NCBI GenBank assembly: GCA_033819885.1
Contig: JAQYUZ010000044.1
Span: forward strand, 83,828 to 147,827
Reading direction: 5' to 3'
Origin: Microbotryomycetes sp. JL201
Lineage: Eukaryota > Basidiomycota > Microbotryomycetes
Length of the DNA: 64,000 bases
The notes beneath the pieces were generated by a model, which did not search any database, was not told the DNA's origin, and was given only the letters and a program-made list of their open reading frames with translations. Shown here one piece after another: positions 1 through 12,300 of the stretch (its first letter is position 1; every line of letters begins with the position of its first letter). The position numbers were made by a program, and so were the translations under genes.

Positions 1-898
1 CGGCTTGCGAGGCGGTGGCGGCGGTGGTGGAGCTGGCTTGTTGCGCGCGGGATGCACAAGGGTGGCCTGCCGTTCAACCAGATCGACATGAGCTTACGTA
101 GAGACATAAATGTAGAGGCGCACGCACAGGTCGTGAAACATTGGCGATACTTTGACCGCCGGCAGCCACCGCATCGAGTTCGACCATAAAGTTGCCTGTC
201 CAGCACAGCATAGAGTCAGTTTACATGTACCTCCAATCGATGCCGTCGGCCTCACCAACGTCAAGATTCCGCTCCGAAACTGGGACGACGAGGTCTAGGG
301 TAACATCGTATGGAACATTGACCAAGTCGATTTTCGGGTTGTTTGCCACATCAATTGTCGCATGTGGCGCTTGAAACTTGCTGTGACGGGTTGCAACAAG
401 TGTCATTGTATGCAAGACAAGCACAGGTGAGTGCGAGGCAAGGCATCGCCCATTTCACGTGACGTCGAGGGCTTTGTCCGCAGCGTTTGCAATACCATGC
501 CGAGCAGCTCGCTGACGCGCGCAAGACAAGCAAAGACAAGCTTACCCGTATTGGAGCCATACGCGCTCCCTCGCTCCCAAGCTTGTAGCCCTTGTAAATG
601 CGTAGAAGGACGACCAAGCGAGGATGCTGGTTGTGATGCATGCCGACAGCACAATGACGAACCCGAGAGACTGTAAGATCAAGCTGGGAGATGGAATCAA
701 AGGGACGACGTAGATCTGTCATGATATATGTTAGCTCTGATGCACCTAAGCGCGAAAGGTCGCACAACTCGCCTTGAACGCCGACGCCGACGCGTCTAGC
801 GCTTGTGACACGACATCAATCGCACTGTCGACAAGCGGAGGTGGCTCGGATGAGGGCTCGTCTGGCCTTGACGCCCGCGTCTGCGGCTGCTGCTGCAT
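1..898 (-). CDS. SEI1: Seipin, 5' part of gene (runs off window start)
   Basis: Seipin is an ER membrane protein that organises lipid-droplet biogenesis. Exons read on minus are 898-773, 715-546, 380-256, 195-128 and 66 to beyond base 1. The start is the ATG at 898-896, giving a Pro/Ser-rich cytosolic N-terminus, then a membrane segment (LGFVIVLSACITTSILAW) encoded near 670-610. The lumenal seipin signature follows: VPYDVTLDLVVPVSERN, then across a splice NFMVEL and VSRPATLVH. This order matches the family closely. The first intron starts with GC, not GT (AAG|GCGAGT), and only this splice joins the frames. A run of seven prolines sits inside the lumenal domain near base 15-25, which is unusual. 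The C-terminal half, including the second membrane segment, lies outside the window. Confidence 0.88.
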
Positions 899-1089
899 CG
901 TGCGCGGAGTGCAAAGGAAAGAGGCCCGAGCGGCGTCGCCGTGCATTCGATGCTCATTGCGCACACCCCAATATTCACTGAACCAAAGTACCAGAGTTAC
1001 AGCACAAGCACAAGGGTGATCACAAAAACACCAAGTCAACAGGGACATTTGAATCAGGCACGACGCAATCTAGTCTTCTCATCTCTGAA

Positions 1090-3791
1090 TCAGACGCCGC
1101 CACCACTCTTCTCCACTGGAATCGCCGCGCCGCTGTGACGCTGTCCACCACGCGGCGTCGCGCTTGACTCGCCTCGGTTTGATGACGGATCCACTTTGGC
1201 GATAATGTCCGAGAACGCCGTCGAGAGCGACAATTCTTTCACACCAGCGCACACATCCAGGTACTCTCGGAACTCGATCTTGCCGTCTCTGTCGACGTCA
1301 ACCTCGCGCAAGATGGATGCGACCGTTTCCTTTGGCACGTCGTATCCTAATTTACGCATCGTTCTCGCCAGATCTCTTACGTTGATCTTGCCGTCTTTAT
1401 CGAAATCGATCTCTTGAAACTTGCTCTTGAGTTGTTGCAGCTCGTCAGGGTTGAAAATCGTTCGAGCAAGCACTTCATCCTCAATCTCGAGGTGTTGCTT
1501 GTGCCTTCCCGCACGCACATCGTCCATCGTCAATTTGCCAACTCGACTTTCTGCCAAACCCATCGAGCTCAAAAACTTTGTAGCTTCCTTGAACTCTTGC
1601 TGTTGACGTTTCTTGGACCAGCCAAGCTCGACGGCCATCAAATCAATCACTTTCGGCAACGCCTCGAGCGCAGCTTCTGCGTTCAAGAAGGACAATCGAG
1701 TCCGTCGAGCAATCACATCGACAGCTTTGCTAGCGTACTCGCGACGGCATGCCCACTTGACCTCTGCGTCAATGTAAGGATACGACGTGTCTAATCGAGT
1801 ACCGTGCACGGGCCATCTCAACCCTGTCGGCTCGGCCATCGAACAAACGGCCCAGGCTCGATCACCGTACTCGTCCGCGAGGTGTTTGGCAACATCAGAC
1901 TCGAGACCGAATTGCTGAATCAGTTTGATGAACATCAATTTGTCCCATCCTGCGCTGCCAATCAGTTGTAGCCTTGTCGTGACGCAACCACGAGCTGGCT
2001 CGAGGTTGAACTCCTTGACAGCTCGGTCGACTGTTTCTTCGGCCATTGCGCGGTAGGTCGTCCATTTTCCGCCAGCGATCGTCAGCAAGCCCGATTTGGA
2101 CACGTTGATCATGTGATTCCGAACGAGAGATTGCGTGTCTTTTGCGTCCGGATCGGAGACAAGCGGCCGCAAGCCACTCCATGCGGACAGTATGTCTCCT
2201 CTTCTAACTCGAATCGAGGGTGACAAATAATTGCGAACCTCGTTCAAAATCCATTCGATCTCTTCTTCTTTCGGCACCGGGTGTTGTTCGACAGCAGCAG
2301 GAGAGTCTGTAGTTCCTGCGATAGTATTGCCTTGCCAAGGCAAGAAGAAGATGACTCGACCATCAGAAGTGGCGGGATCAATCAAGCCGATCTTTGACGG
2401 GGCATAGTAGTTGGGCAGCGTAATGTGGACGCCGGAAGCTGGCGAGACAATCTTCTGAGTGCCTGGTTCGTCCATTTCGCGGATTCCGTCCGTGAATGGA
2501 CCGGTGGCATTAATAACACCCTAAAGCGATCGAGGATCAGGACCGAAGCCCTAGTATCACACTAGAGGGACGCTCCACTGACCTTTGCCTTCGTGTCCCA
2601 CTCGCGACCAGTCAGATTGTCCTTCATCCTCGCTCCGGTGATTTTGCCTTCTGCGTTCTTGATCAAGCTCGTCACCGTTGTATGGTTGGCTGCTACGGCG
2701 CCGTATTGGACCGCCGTCATGACAAGTGCCATGTTCATGCGAGAATCATTATGTTGACCATCGTAGTAAACGACCGCGCCGCGCAAACCGTCGGCCTTGA
2801 GCATAGGGAACGCCTCGAGCGCCTTGCCTTTGCCGAGCACGTATGACGATTCCATATTTTGTTTGCCGGCAAGAATGTCGTACATCTTGCAGCCCGCGTA
2901 GAAGTAAGGGATCTGCCACCAGCTGTGCACGCGTACTCCCATGATCAGTGATTCAGACACTTGTACAGGTGATTTGTTCAAACGCACGTATAAATCGGCA
3001 GCATGATGGGCAGCGAATGTGAGAGGTATGGTGCAGTGTGCAGGAAAGTCTTGCGCTCGTGCAAGGCTTCTCTGACAAGTTTGTACTGCTCATAATCGAG
3101 TTCCATGACTGCTTTTTGAAGGTATCGCACACCACCGTGCACAAGCTTTGTAGATTTCGACGACGTGCCTGGAGTCATAGCAAGTTGGTCACCCCATTCA
3201 TGAATGTGAAGGATCTGTGCTGCACAGCTGCCCTGCAAAGGTCTCACCTGAACTGAAATCGTCTCGTTCGACGATGGCCACCTTGAGACCGCGCGTCGCG
3301 GCATCGAGTGCGACGCCTGCACCAGTAGCTCCACCACCAACAATCAACAAATCAAATTCTCCAGCAGACTCTTTTCCTCCAGGAACGACGAGTGGCGCTT
3401 TGTCGTCCACGGCAGATGCGGGCTTCTCGCCACTCATTCCCGCTGCGCCGTCGCCAAGACCGACAAGTGAACTCGCTTTCGTCAACATTCCCGACACAAT
3501 TGAGGTTTTTTCATCAGGACAACCAAGCGCAGCGAGCATTTCCGCGCGAGTCGGAGGAGTCCATGTCGACGAAGGCCGATCCAACTTTTGACTCTGGTTC
3601 AGCGGACCACTTGATTCGAGTCGTAAATGTCTAGAGCCGTAATACAATGCTTGTGGATCGGTTGGCATGTCGTCCGTGTCATCGTGTGAAGAATTGAGAA
3701 CGACGGCGGCACCGACGAGCGACGCTGCGGCGCCTGCACCAATCCAAACACGGCGCCTCGACGGCGCTAGGCGAGTCAACAAGCGCGACAT
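1090..3791 (-). CDS. GUT2: Mitochondrial FAD-dependent glycerol-3-phosphate dehydrogenase with EF hands
   Basis: It oxidises glycerol-3-phosphate to dihydroxyacetone phosphate on the outer face of the inner mitochondrial membrane and passes electrons to ubiquinone. Exons 3791-3248, 3168-2988, 2922-2583 and 2520-1090 join in phase to about 831 residues. Seen: an Arg-rich N-terminus followed by a hydrophobic segment (presequence/anchor), the FAD-binding motif [36 protein letters not shown] split by the first intron, [26 protein letters not shown], and [13 protein letters not shown]. Near the C-terminus are two EF-hand loops, [12 protein letters not shown] and [12 protein letters not shown], as in animal GPD2; yeast Gut2 lacks them. 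This points to calcium control. The first loop ends in Asp instead of the usual Glu. A Gly/Ser-rich tail of about 35 residues follows the EF hands. Confidence 0.95.
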
Positions 3792-4964
3792 GATGGCGAA
3801 CGCCCTTCTAGGTCGATCAAGCGAGATTGAGAGCTCGTGCGAGCGATTGTCCGGAGTTTGTGCGACCGAAACGAACGAGCGCCGACGACGTCACGGCAAA
3901 CCAAAAGTCTGTTTGCCCGCAGTCGAGACGAGTGCGCAAGGCAATTGCAGTGTCAGCTTCGAGGATTGACAGGGGACAACGAATAAGCTGGTTCGGGATA
4001 TTTTGACTGTTGCGATCGAGTCGGCTCGGCTTGATAAAGCCGACGAACGCATAAATCACCGGGCAATGTCAAGACAAGGTCGTAAAGGATAGAGACACAA
4101 GGTATGGCAAGAACATTGAGCGAGACGTGCTCGTGTGCACATTGCAGATTTGACTTGTGCCACAAATCCGTTGAATGGCCCACAAAGACGACGGTGGCGG
4201 ATAGCGAGGCTATGAATCCATGTCGGGCCGAGAGCGCAGCACTGGTCCTTTCTGAGCACGTATGGGACGGCTTTGAGACCTTTGAAATGCGATCCTTGAC
4301 GAGCGCTGGCCCATGAACGCCACAATTCGAGAGAGGCCAAAGCGTTTACTAGCAGGGCGCGCGCACTCACCGTTTGGCCGCTGGTGATTGGTACAGATGC
4401 TCTTGAGTATGGCCTTTGAGCCTAGGAGCCAGCGGGTCACGGGTGCGTATGATTGAAACCGCGCTTCGCAACTGGTTTGGCCGTCTCCGTGGGTCCTCCT
4501 GTCTTTTCCTGAACCACCTGCGGGTCTTACCCCAGATCCCGTTTTAGTGTAATCGATACAAGGTCGAAAAGGACCTCTGACGCCAACGGAGCGACAGAAG
4601 CGAAGCACTTTTTAAACACAAAGGAGCAAGCTCGGGTCCTTTCGAATCTCTTCTGAGTCGATGCAAAACGGATCGGCTCACGGGCCGCTGTGCCGCGCGT
4701 GCGCCACACGTGCGTCCACCTTGACCACCACCTCTTGAATGGAGAGACTCTTCAATGACAATGGACAATGTCGTGCAGTGTGTTCCGAGCATACTCCCAG
4801 TTTCCGCGAACGTCACGTGACCTGCTCCGGATACTGAATTTCTTGTTTTCCAAGCAACGTGAGACACACAAGCCGAATTATGTACGAAACGAGCTTCGCA
4901 GCCGATGCAATGATCCCCGCGGCATATCTGGACAGTCTGAACAGAGCGAAAAAGCAGCGGATTC
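3792..4964. other. Intergenic, GUT2 promoter side and NmrA-gene 3' side
   Basis: About 1.2 kb between the GUT2 start and the end of the NmrA-like gene, both on minus. Reading frames here are short, lack family motifs and overlap on both strands. The one clear element is a GTCACGTGAC palindrome at 4812-4821. It probably carries the GUT2 promoter. Confidence 0.6.
4812..4821. promoter_or_regulatory. GTCACGTGAC palindrome (bHLH/Cbf1-type E-box)
   Basis: A perfect 10-bp palindrome centred on CACGTG, the core bound by fungal bHLH factors such as Cbf1 and Pho4. It lies in non-coding DNA about 1 kb upstream of GUT2. Two more exact copies occur in the window at 6545 and 30185. Binding is inferred. 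Confidence 0.45.
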
Positions 4965-6353
4965 CTACTTTCTGGTACGCCTCTTTTTTGACTTTGGCTT
5001 GAGGTCGTCTTCATAGTCCGAGAAGAATTCGCTCAAGCCGGTTACAGGTTGACCGGTGACGGGTTCGAATGCCAGTGTCGAGACGTCTTTGCGGTTGTGC
5101 GTAAGAGAATCAGAGTCATTTTTGCATGAAAGAATCGACCTTAGTCCACTACTCACAGTTGGTCTTGCCCTATCATCGCGTTGATCATTGTCCCAACGTC
5201 AGCATGCCAACAGAGCTGTCTTGTCAGTCCCGTCAACGGACCTGTTTGACAAGCGAGTAGTACTCCATCAGGTATTCCTTCTCGCTCGAGTCTAACTCGT
5301 CGTTGGGAACGCTGTTCAGTACTTTTTTGGCCTCCTTGTCTGAAATTGATTCAAAGCTGAGCGTTTGGTTAAACGCCTGAGACGCCGCTTCTGCCAATTC
5401 TGGACCAGACACGAGCATCGGACCAGTGAGCGTAATGATCTGGCCTCTGACTTGGTCAGACAAGCCGTGCGGGCCTTTCGACGTGATAATCTTGGCCAAG
5501 AGGAGAGCAACATCGCCCAAGAGCACCTGCTTGCGCATCATGTCGTCAGCACTCTATTTCCGGCGGGTAGCGCGTACAAGACGTCAGGACTTGCTGGAGC
5601 AAATTTGTGATCCTCGTCGATTGGAAGAGGCAATTTGGCTTCTCCTTTGACTTGGGATGCGTCTGGACCCGTCCGCGGCGAGTCAGCTTGCACTAGGGGA
5701 TATGATGGAATTCGCTCACAATCCAGCAGGTTTTCAGCATAAAAGCCGGCTCTGACGATACAAGGCGAGTGCGCCGTGTCTTCCGTCTCTGGATCAGACT
5801 TTGGCTGCATTACGGCTGTCTCGAGGTCGATAAACTCTCGCAAGTGGGGTTGCTGGTCACGGTTGGCATAGTCTGCTCCTGCGCTTGACAGTAGACAAAC
5901 ATTCGTGACCTGCTTGGACTGTTTCATGGCTTTGGTGGCTGCAACCAAAGTGTCAGCGGCGGGGCGAGCAAAGTTTGACGAGAAATTGTTCACCTGTACG
6001 GACGATTTTCACCTTGTCCTGCTCGGAACCGTCAGTTATCTTTCGTTCAATCGTGAGTGCGTGCTCACCGAGACGGCGGGAGGGATGACGAGCATGGTAT
6101 CGATGCCCGAGATCGAGGCGGTCAAGTCGTCCACGTCTGCGTTGGTGATATCAAGCACGACGCAACCCATCTCTTTCAGGTCGTCTTGACCATGTTTTCC
6201 GTAACACAAGGCCGTCACGCTGGTCACATCTTTTTTAAACATGTCGCTCGTCAGCAAGTCGCACACGGCCAATCCCGTGTGGCCACCGGCACTGAGCACG
6301 CCAATGTTGCGAGGCTGCTTTGCGTCGTTCGAGTCTTTGTGAGAGGGCGCCAT
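4965..6353 (-). CDS. NmrA-like NAD(P)-binding protein
   Basis: A Rossmann-fold protein of the NmrA/atypical short-chain dehydrogenase group, which act as redox sensors or reductases. Exon 1 (6353-6069) has the nucleotide-binding stretch IGVLSAGGHTGLAVCDLL, with Ser where the family usually has a second Gly. It splices in phase to exon 2 at 5993, which has NNFSSNFARPAADTLVAATK and VTNVCLLSSAGAD. Later parts give ITLTGPMLVSGPELAEAA and, near the end, EPVTGQPVTGLSEFF, all normal for the family. Exon 2 to 3 is best joined with a weak GTCTTG donor near 5574. The last junction, near 5150-5090, does not resolve: the best splice signals put the final exon out of frame with the family C-terminus. The protein ends in a Lys/Arg-rich tail. 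It diverges from the fumarylacetoacetase gene across 588 bp. Confidence 0.75.
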
Positions 6354-6941
6354 GGATGTCGTAAGAGCGTGAATGAGACGCGAAATCCAAAGAGCGAGAG
6401 AGCGAATGACGCCGCTCGCGGCGAGCTGGGAAGACTCCTCGAGAGGTGATGACGGCAGGCCGTGTGTCGCAGTGCTGGACGGCTACCGTACTCGTGCATT
6501 CAGCTCGCGAGGCGAGAATTGCTTGCAATTATATTTCCAGAGTAGTCACGTGACCCGTCGACTCCGGACAACATGGCTCGAAGTGACCGCGCTACCTTGC
6601 TTGATAGCAGAAAGTTTGTAGCAGTGAGAGCTGGTTGGCTACCTCACGAAACAAAGAGGCACAGCGCGCCGCGGCCGGACTCGAGGCTGCGCTCCCACTC
6701 GGGCCGAAGACGATTTTGTGGAGAGAGGCGGTCCAATGCGGCTCATCCTCTCACGCGTTGTCACCCAGCACATAGTCTACACCAGACACCGTTGTGAGTT
6801 TGCTGCACCGACGGGCTTTTCCTGTGCTTGGCAGCACCATTGCCATCCGTTTCCGCAACTGGCGTTGCTGGCTCGGCGTATGGCGCGACCACGGCTGACG
6901 ACAGACATCTTCGACAGGCGAAACGCCTTTAATATATAGAA
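6354..6941. promoter_or_regulatory. Divergent promoter between NmrA-like gene and FAH
   Basis: 588 bp of non-coding DNA between two divergent starts. It holds an exact GTCACGTGAC palindrome at 6545-6554 and an AT-rich AATATATAG stretch ending 2-3 bases before the FAH ATG. No other gene is seen. Confidence 0.55.
6545..6554. promoter_or_regulatory. GTCACGTGAC palindrome
   Basis: Second exact copy of the 10-bp CACGTG palindrome. It lies roughly a third of the way along the shared promoter, 192 bp from the NmrA-like start and about 390 bp from the FAH start, so it could serve both. Confidence 0.5.
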
Positions 6942-8531
6942 ATGGGATCCATCGCATCGCCTTCATGGCTCGAGTACACTGAAGACTCTCACTTTTCGAT
7001 TGCAAACGTTCCCTTCGGAATCGTTTCCACAACCGCTCAGCCTGAACGCAAGGTCGTAGCGACGCGCATCGGCGAGCATGTAGTCGATTTGAGTGTCATC
7101 GAAGAGCACGGCTTGCTCGCGGAGGCTTTCGGCAATGACAAGACAAAGTATTTCGCCGAGGCAAGTTGCGACTCGGCGCCAATTGCTTGGCTTTGCTGAT
7201 TGAGCATTCCTTCTAGCCCACTTTGAACGAGTTTGCTGCTTTGCCTCGACAAATTCGAGCTGCCGTACGCGCCTCTATTCAAACCCTGCTTTCTGCCAAT
7301 TCGTCGACTCTTCGCGACGACTCGTCTCTGCGTTCTCGTGCGATTCACTCTATTCAAGACGTCAAGATGCACCTTCCTTTTCGTGTCGGTGACTTTGTGG
7401 ATTACTCTGTCTTTCCGGCTCATGGCATCGGAGCAGGTCGAGCGATTTTCGGACCCGACACAAAGTTGCCACCGTCTTTTGCTGCCATGCCAATGGCTTA
7501 TAACGGTCGTGCTGGCACAGTCACCATCAATGAAGAGATCACGAGGCCTCAGGGTCAACTGCGCGCCTTCAGCGCAGAGCGAGAAGTGACGGTCGGAGAA
7601 TGCAAAGCCCTTGATTGGGAATTTGAGATTGTAAGCAAACGTGCCGAAATCAGAGAAAGATTCACATTGACCGGAGAGATTTTTTTTTTGTTTTTTCTCG
7701 CCTAGGGCGTCTTTGTCTCGACGCCGTCAGAGGTTGATACGTACTTGACGCCGGACCAAGCGCAAAACCATGTTTTCGGTTATGTTATTCTCAACGATTG
7801 GTCGGCGCGCGATGTACAGGCATTTGAGATGGTACCGCTCGGCCCGTTCAACGGCAAATCGTTTGCCACCGTGAGTTTGAAGACAAGAGATTGATCGAAA
7901 CCCTTATTGTCGCGACATGGCTTGACATTATTTGCACAGACTATCACGCCATGGGTTGTGACGGCAGAAGCTTTGTCAGAGTTTGCGGCGCCGTTGCCAG
8001 AGCGCATGACCGACATGCCATTCCAACAACCCGAATACCTTGCTACTGCTGCCGATGCCAAGCCCAACTTTCACGTCAATTGCGAAACGAGGCTGCATTG
8101 TACGCTTCGCTTGGCGTGATCCTATGACAAGATGCTGATGGTGAATCTTGCCGTCGCTTACAGTGGCATCGAACCCGTCCGCTGGTCACGTCATTTCTCG
8201 AGCGACGTTCGCCGACGCGTACTGGTCGTTCCCGCAACTGATTGCGCACCAAACATACAATGGCAGTCCGGTGTTTACAGGAGACTTGCTCGGTTCTGGA
8301 ACAATTTCGAATTGGACAGATGATTCGAAAGGTTGCATGCTCGAGTTGAGTGTCGGTGGCAAACAACCTTTGCTGGTGGGCCCGAACCAGGAGCAAAGGA
8401 GATGGATTGAAGATGGTGACGAGGTTGTCATGAGTGCTTGGGCTGGTGGTGAAGGGCAGCAAAAAGTTGGATTCGGAGAGCTGAGGGGCAAGATTCGTCC
8501 TGCAAAGGTTCTGAGGAGAGCGCAGGAGTAG
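6942..8531 (+). CDS. FAH1: Fumarylacetoacetase
   Basis: Last enzyme of tyrosine degradation: it hydrolyses fumarylacetoacetate to fumarate and acetoacetate. Exons 6942-7160, 7217-7630, 7706-7870, 7940-8099 and 8164-8531 join to about 441 residues, near the family length. Seen: the SH3-like N-terminal part, then DFVDYSVFPAHGIGAG, where the family has the metal-binding Asp and catalytic His; LDWEFEIGVFV with the paired metal-binding Glu residues; LNDWSARDVQAFE with the next metal Asp; KSFATTITPWVV; and GDLLGSGTISNW. The first intron has a GC donor (GAG|GCAAGT) and an exact in-phase join to PTLNEFAALP. No GT donor would restore the frame. No other tyrosine-degradation gene is adjacent. Confidence 0.95.
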
Positions 8532-9303
8532 GCAGAACACGCCATTTGGTGATCATGTATTGTCATAGATGTGCCGTCATCATGCGAGATTTTGGCATTC
8601 GTTCTCATTGTGTAGACGGAATGCGAGAGGTGGCGAACTCTTGCGAGTCGACATCGCCGTTTTGCCCAGCTCGTACCCGACCTGGCACCCTCGACGCCTA
8701 TCCCCGCCAGTACCTGCTTGATAACGACCCAAGTGCCGTTCAGATTTGTGGGTGCGGCTGGGCAGTCACTTGCTAGTGTGCGCGGATCCGGGCGAGTTCA
8801 TCGACGATTCAAGGCTCGGCAGGATCGCTGCGGCTTAATTTGAGATCGGTGCAATCATCTTGAATTTCTCATGTGAGTAGCCTGCTGACTCGCACTGCAC
8901 CGTGAGCCCATTTGCTGCAGGAATGACGCACTCGCCTGGCTGTTGCCTGCGTCGCTCGCACCGTACACACGCGCTATGGGCCAACGCAGTCATATGATGT
9001 TCGTGATCAGATTGTCAGTGCCGACGTGTGTGCCGAAACGGCTATATACACGCAGCCTCGCTCGAAAGGACTAGGACGGGGAAAGCGCGCTGCAGCGTGG
9101 TGCATCCAGAGGGCAACCCAAAGTCGCTCAAAGATGCGTGCAAGGACGTTTCGAGGTCTCGCAGCTCTAGACATCCGCCGACGCTCGTGATGGGCACTTG
9201 CACACATCGCGCTCAGGCCCCTCGAACATCTGCAGCTGATTTGCTCAAGTCTGACTACTTTTCGTACCCTTTTGCATCAGAACAAACTCTCCGACAGCCC
9301 AAG
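8532..9303. other. Intergenic, RAD3 promoter region
   Basis: About 770 bp between FAH and RAD3, in tandem on plus. A TATA-like GCTATATACA lies at 9041-9050, some 260 bp before the RAD3 ATG. I see no supported gene. Confidence 0.5.
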
Positions 9304-12300
9304 ATGAGGTTTCATATCGATGACATGGAGTTCATCTTCCCGTACGACAAGATGTATCCGGGTCCGTCTGCCACTTTGGGCGGAGCCGCGAATAGTGCCG
9401 ACTAACTCGACATGTAACAGAGCAATATGCCTACGTGCATGACCTCAAACGGTCGCTCGACGCTCACGGTCACTGTGTACTCGAAATGCCGTCAGGCACA
9501 GGCAAGACGGTGTCGCTTTTATCGCTCATCGTGTCGTACCAGTATCACGAGCGCAAAGAAGGCCGTCCCGAACGCAAGCTCATTTATTGCTCGCGCACAG
9601 TGCCAGAGATCGAAAAGGCACTTGCAGAACTGAAACGCTTGATGAAGTATCGCAAAGACGTTTACGGCATCGACGACGGCGAATTTCTCGGACTCGGCTT
9701 GTCGGCGCGCAAGAACTTGTGCATCCATCCCGAGGCACGTTCATACTTTCCGACGCGTTCGGTCGCGCTGACCTTGCTGGCATGCAGGTTCGGTCGGAGA
9801 AGAAAGGCAAAGCCGTCGACGCCAGGTGTCGAGACATGACGAGCGCAATGGCCAAGCAAAAGTGGGAGAGCGATCCAGACAGTGTCGAGCTGTGCTCATT
9901 CCATGAAGTGCGCACACGACTTCAGCTCACACTGTCATCTGTCTAATTTTCCTTGCGTTTCGCCGTGCAGGAACTCGGCAAGCTGGATCAAGAACACTTG
10001 CTGCCAATGGGTGTGCACACGCTCGATGACGTCAAGGCGTACGGCATTCGTCACGGTATCTGCCCGTACTTTGCTACACGTCGCATGGTGAGTGAAGATC
10101 CTCGAACGCCGAAGCACCGTTCCCGACTGACTTGTCGACGCCTTAGTTTTCTCACGCCAGCGTCATCATTTACTCTTTCCACTACCTGCTTGACCCCAAA
10201 GTGGCAGAACTCGTCTCAAAGGAAATGAGCAAGGATTCTATCGTCGTATTTGACGAGGCTCACAATATCGACAACGTGTGCATGGAAAGTTTGTCCATCG
10301 AATTGACGCGGCCGATGCTCGACAGTGCGGCCAAGAATGTCGAGAAGCTGAACGAGCGGATCAAAGAGTGAGCTTGAGCTTCGTATTGCTCGGCGGGGCA
10401 GGAAAAGCTTACGTGACTTTGACAGGATCAAAGAAACCGATGCGTCAAAGCTCGAGGACGAGTACCGCAAGCTCGTAGAGGGTTTGCGAGCGGGAGACAC
10501 GGCAGATGGTGCAGGCGAGGAGGATGATTTTATGGCGAATCCAGGTCAGTCTTTGTGGCGCTCTTCGCGTCTCGCCAGCTGAAATCTCGCGGACAGTGCT
10601 ACCAACGGAGTTGCTTGACGAGGCTGTGCCCGGCAACATTCGTCGCGCCGAGCACTTTACGGCGTTTATGGCGCGCTTTGTCGAGTACCTCAAAGTAGGT
10701 CGCTCTTAGAGCTCTCTGTCCATGTAGGTGAGCTGACAATCTGCGCAGACACGCATGCGCGTACTCCATGTTGTCGCCGAAACGCCGCTGTCGTTTCTGC
10801 AGCATTTGAAAGACATTACATTCATCGAACGCAAACCACTCAAGTGAGTCCTCATGGCTATCCTCTCGACGTCGTGATATCTCATCATGCCCACAAAGGT
10901 TTTGCTCGGATCGCCTGTCGATGTTGTTGCGTACGCTCGAGCTGACCCGATTGGACGAGTATTCGCCATTGCAAAAAGTGTCGGCGTTCGCAACATTATG
11001 CGCAACTTACGACAAGGGTTTCAGGTTGATACTCGAGCCGTTTGAGACGGACAATGCAACGGTCCCAAACCCCGTCTTTCATCTCGTCTGCCTCGACCCT
11101 TCTTTGGCAATCGCGCCAGTCTTTGAGCGATTTTCGAGCGTCATCATCACAAGTGGAACGCTGTCGCCGCTGGATATGTATCCTAAAATGCTCGGATTCG
11201 AGGCCACCGTGCTCGAGTCTTATGTGATGACGCTCTCGCGAGATTGTTTCTTGCCATTGGTCAGTCGCGGCTTGTTGCACACCTACTGCTGTTGGCTAAT
11301 GTTTCAGCTCAGGTCGTCACACGCGGCGCCGATCAAGTCGAAATCTCGTCAAGGTTTGAAGTGCGCAACGATCCAGCCGTTGTGCGCAACTTTGGTGCGC
11401 TCTTGATCGAGTTTTGCAAGGCAGTACCGGACGGAATCGTCGCATTTTTCCCCAGTTATCTGTACATGGAGTCTATCGTGTCGGCCTGGATGGAGATGGG
11501 TATCTTGAACGAGGTCACCAAGCACAAATTGATTTTCATCGAGACGCCCGACGCGCCCGAAACCAGTTTGGCCCTTGACAACTACCGAAGGGTGAGTCTT
11601 GTGAATCCAGCTTCTCGTCTGTGCCTGACGAGCGCGTGGATTTGCAGGCTTGCGACAATGGCAGAGGTGCCGTCTTGCTTTCTGTCGCTCGAGGCAAAGT
11701 TTCGGAAGGCATCGATTTCGACCACAACTATGGGCGAGCTGTAATCATGTTTGGTATTCCGTACCAGGTGCGTTCATCATTACGTCTTGATTTTCTCTTT
11801 ATTGATCGATTCCGTACGCCTGCAGTACACCGAGTCACGAATCCTGAAAGCCCGCCTAGAATATATGCGAGACGCGTACCGTATCCGCGAGAACGATTAT
11901 TTGACGTTTGACGCTATGCGACATGCCGCACAATGTGTCGGACGTGTCTTGCGCGGAAAGACAGACTACGGGCTCATGATCTTTGCAGACAAGGTGCGCC
12001 TATTATTGGTCATAAGATTAGACGACTTTGCTGACGATGCTGACGATGCTGTACTACAGCGCTTTGCCAAAGCTGACAAGGTGTGTCCATACTCGAGCGT
12101 CGACCGTAATGCGACTTTGACTGAGGGCTGGAAACGCGCAGAGGTCAAAATTACCAAAGTGGATCGGCTCCTACATCAAAGATTCAGATACCAATCTGTC
12201 TACTGACCTGGCCATCAGTCATTCGAAAAAGTTTTTGCGTGCGATGGCTCAACCGTTCGTTGAAAGTTCGAAATCGGCTTGGGGCATGGATCAGGTGCGC

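Noticed and set aside
4544-5014. 156-codon minus frame upstream of GUT2
   Set aside because: Composition is Arg/Ser/Cys-rich with no domain, and it overlaps the 3' exon of the NmrA-like gene on the same strand.
5552-5577. 26-nt intron in the NmrA-like gene (AGA|GTGCTG to AAGCAG)
   Set aside because: Shorter than any credible spliceosomal intron here; a 57-nt intron from an upstream GTC donor gives the same frame and a better family match.
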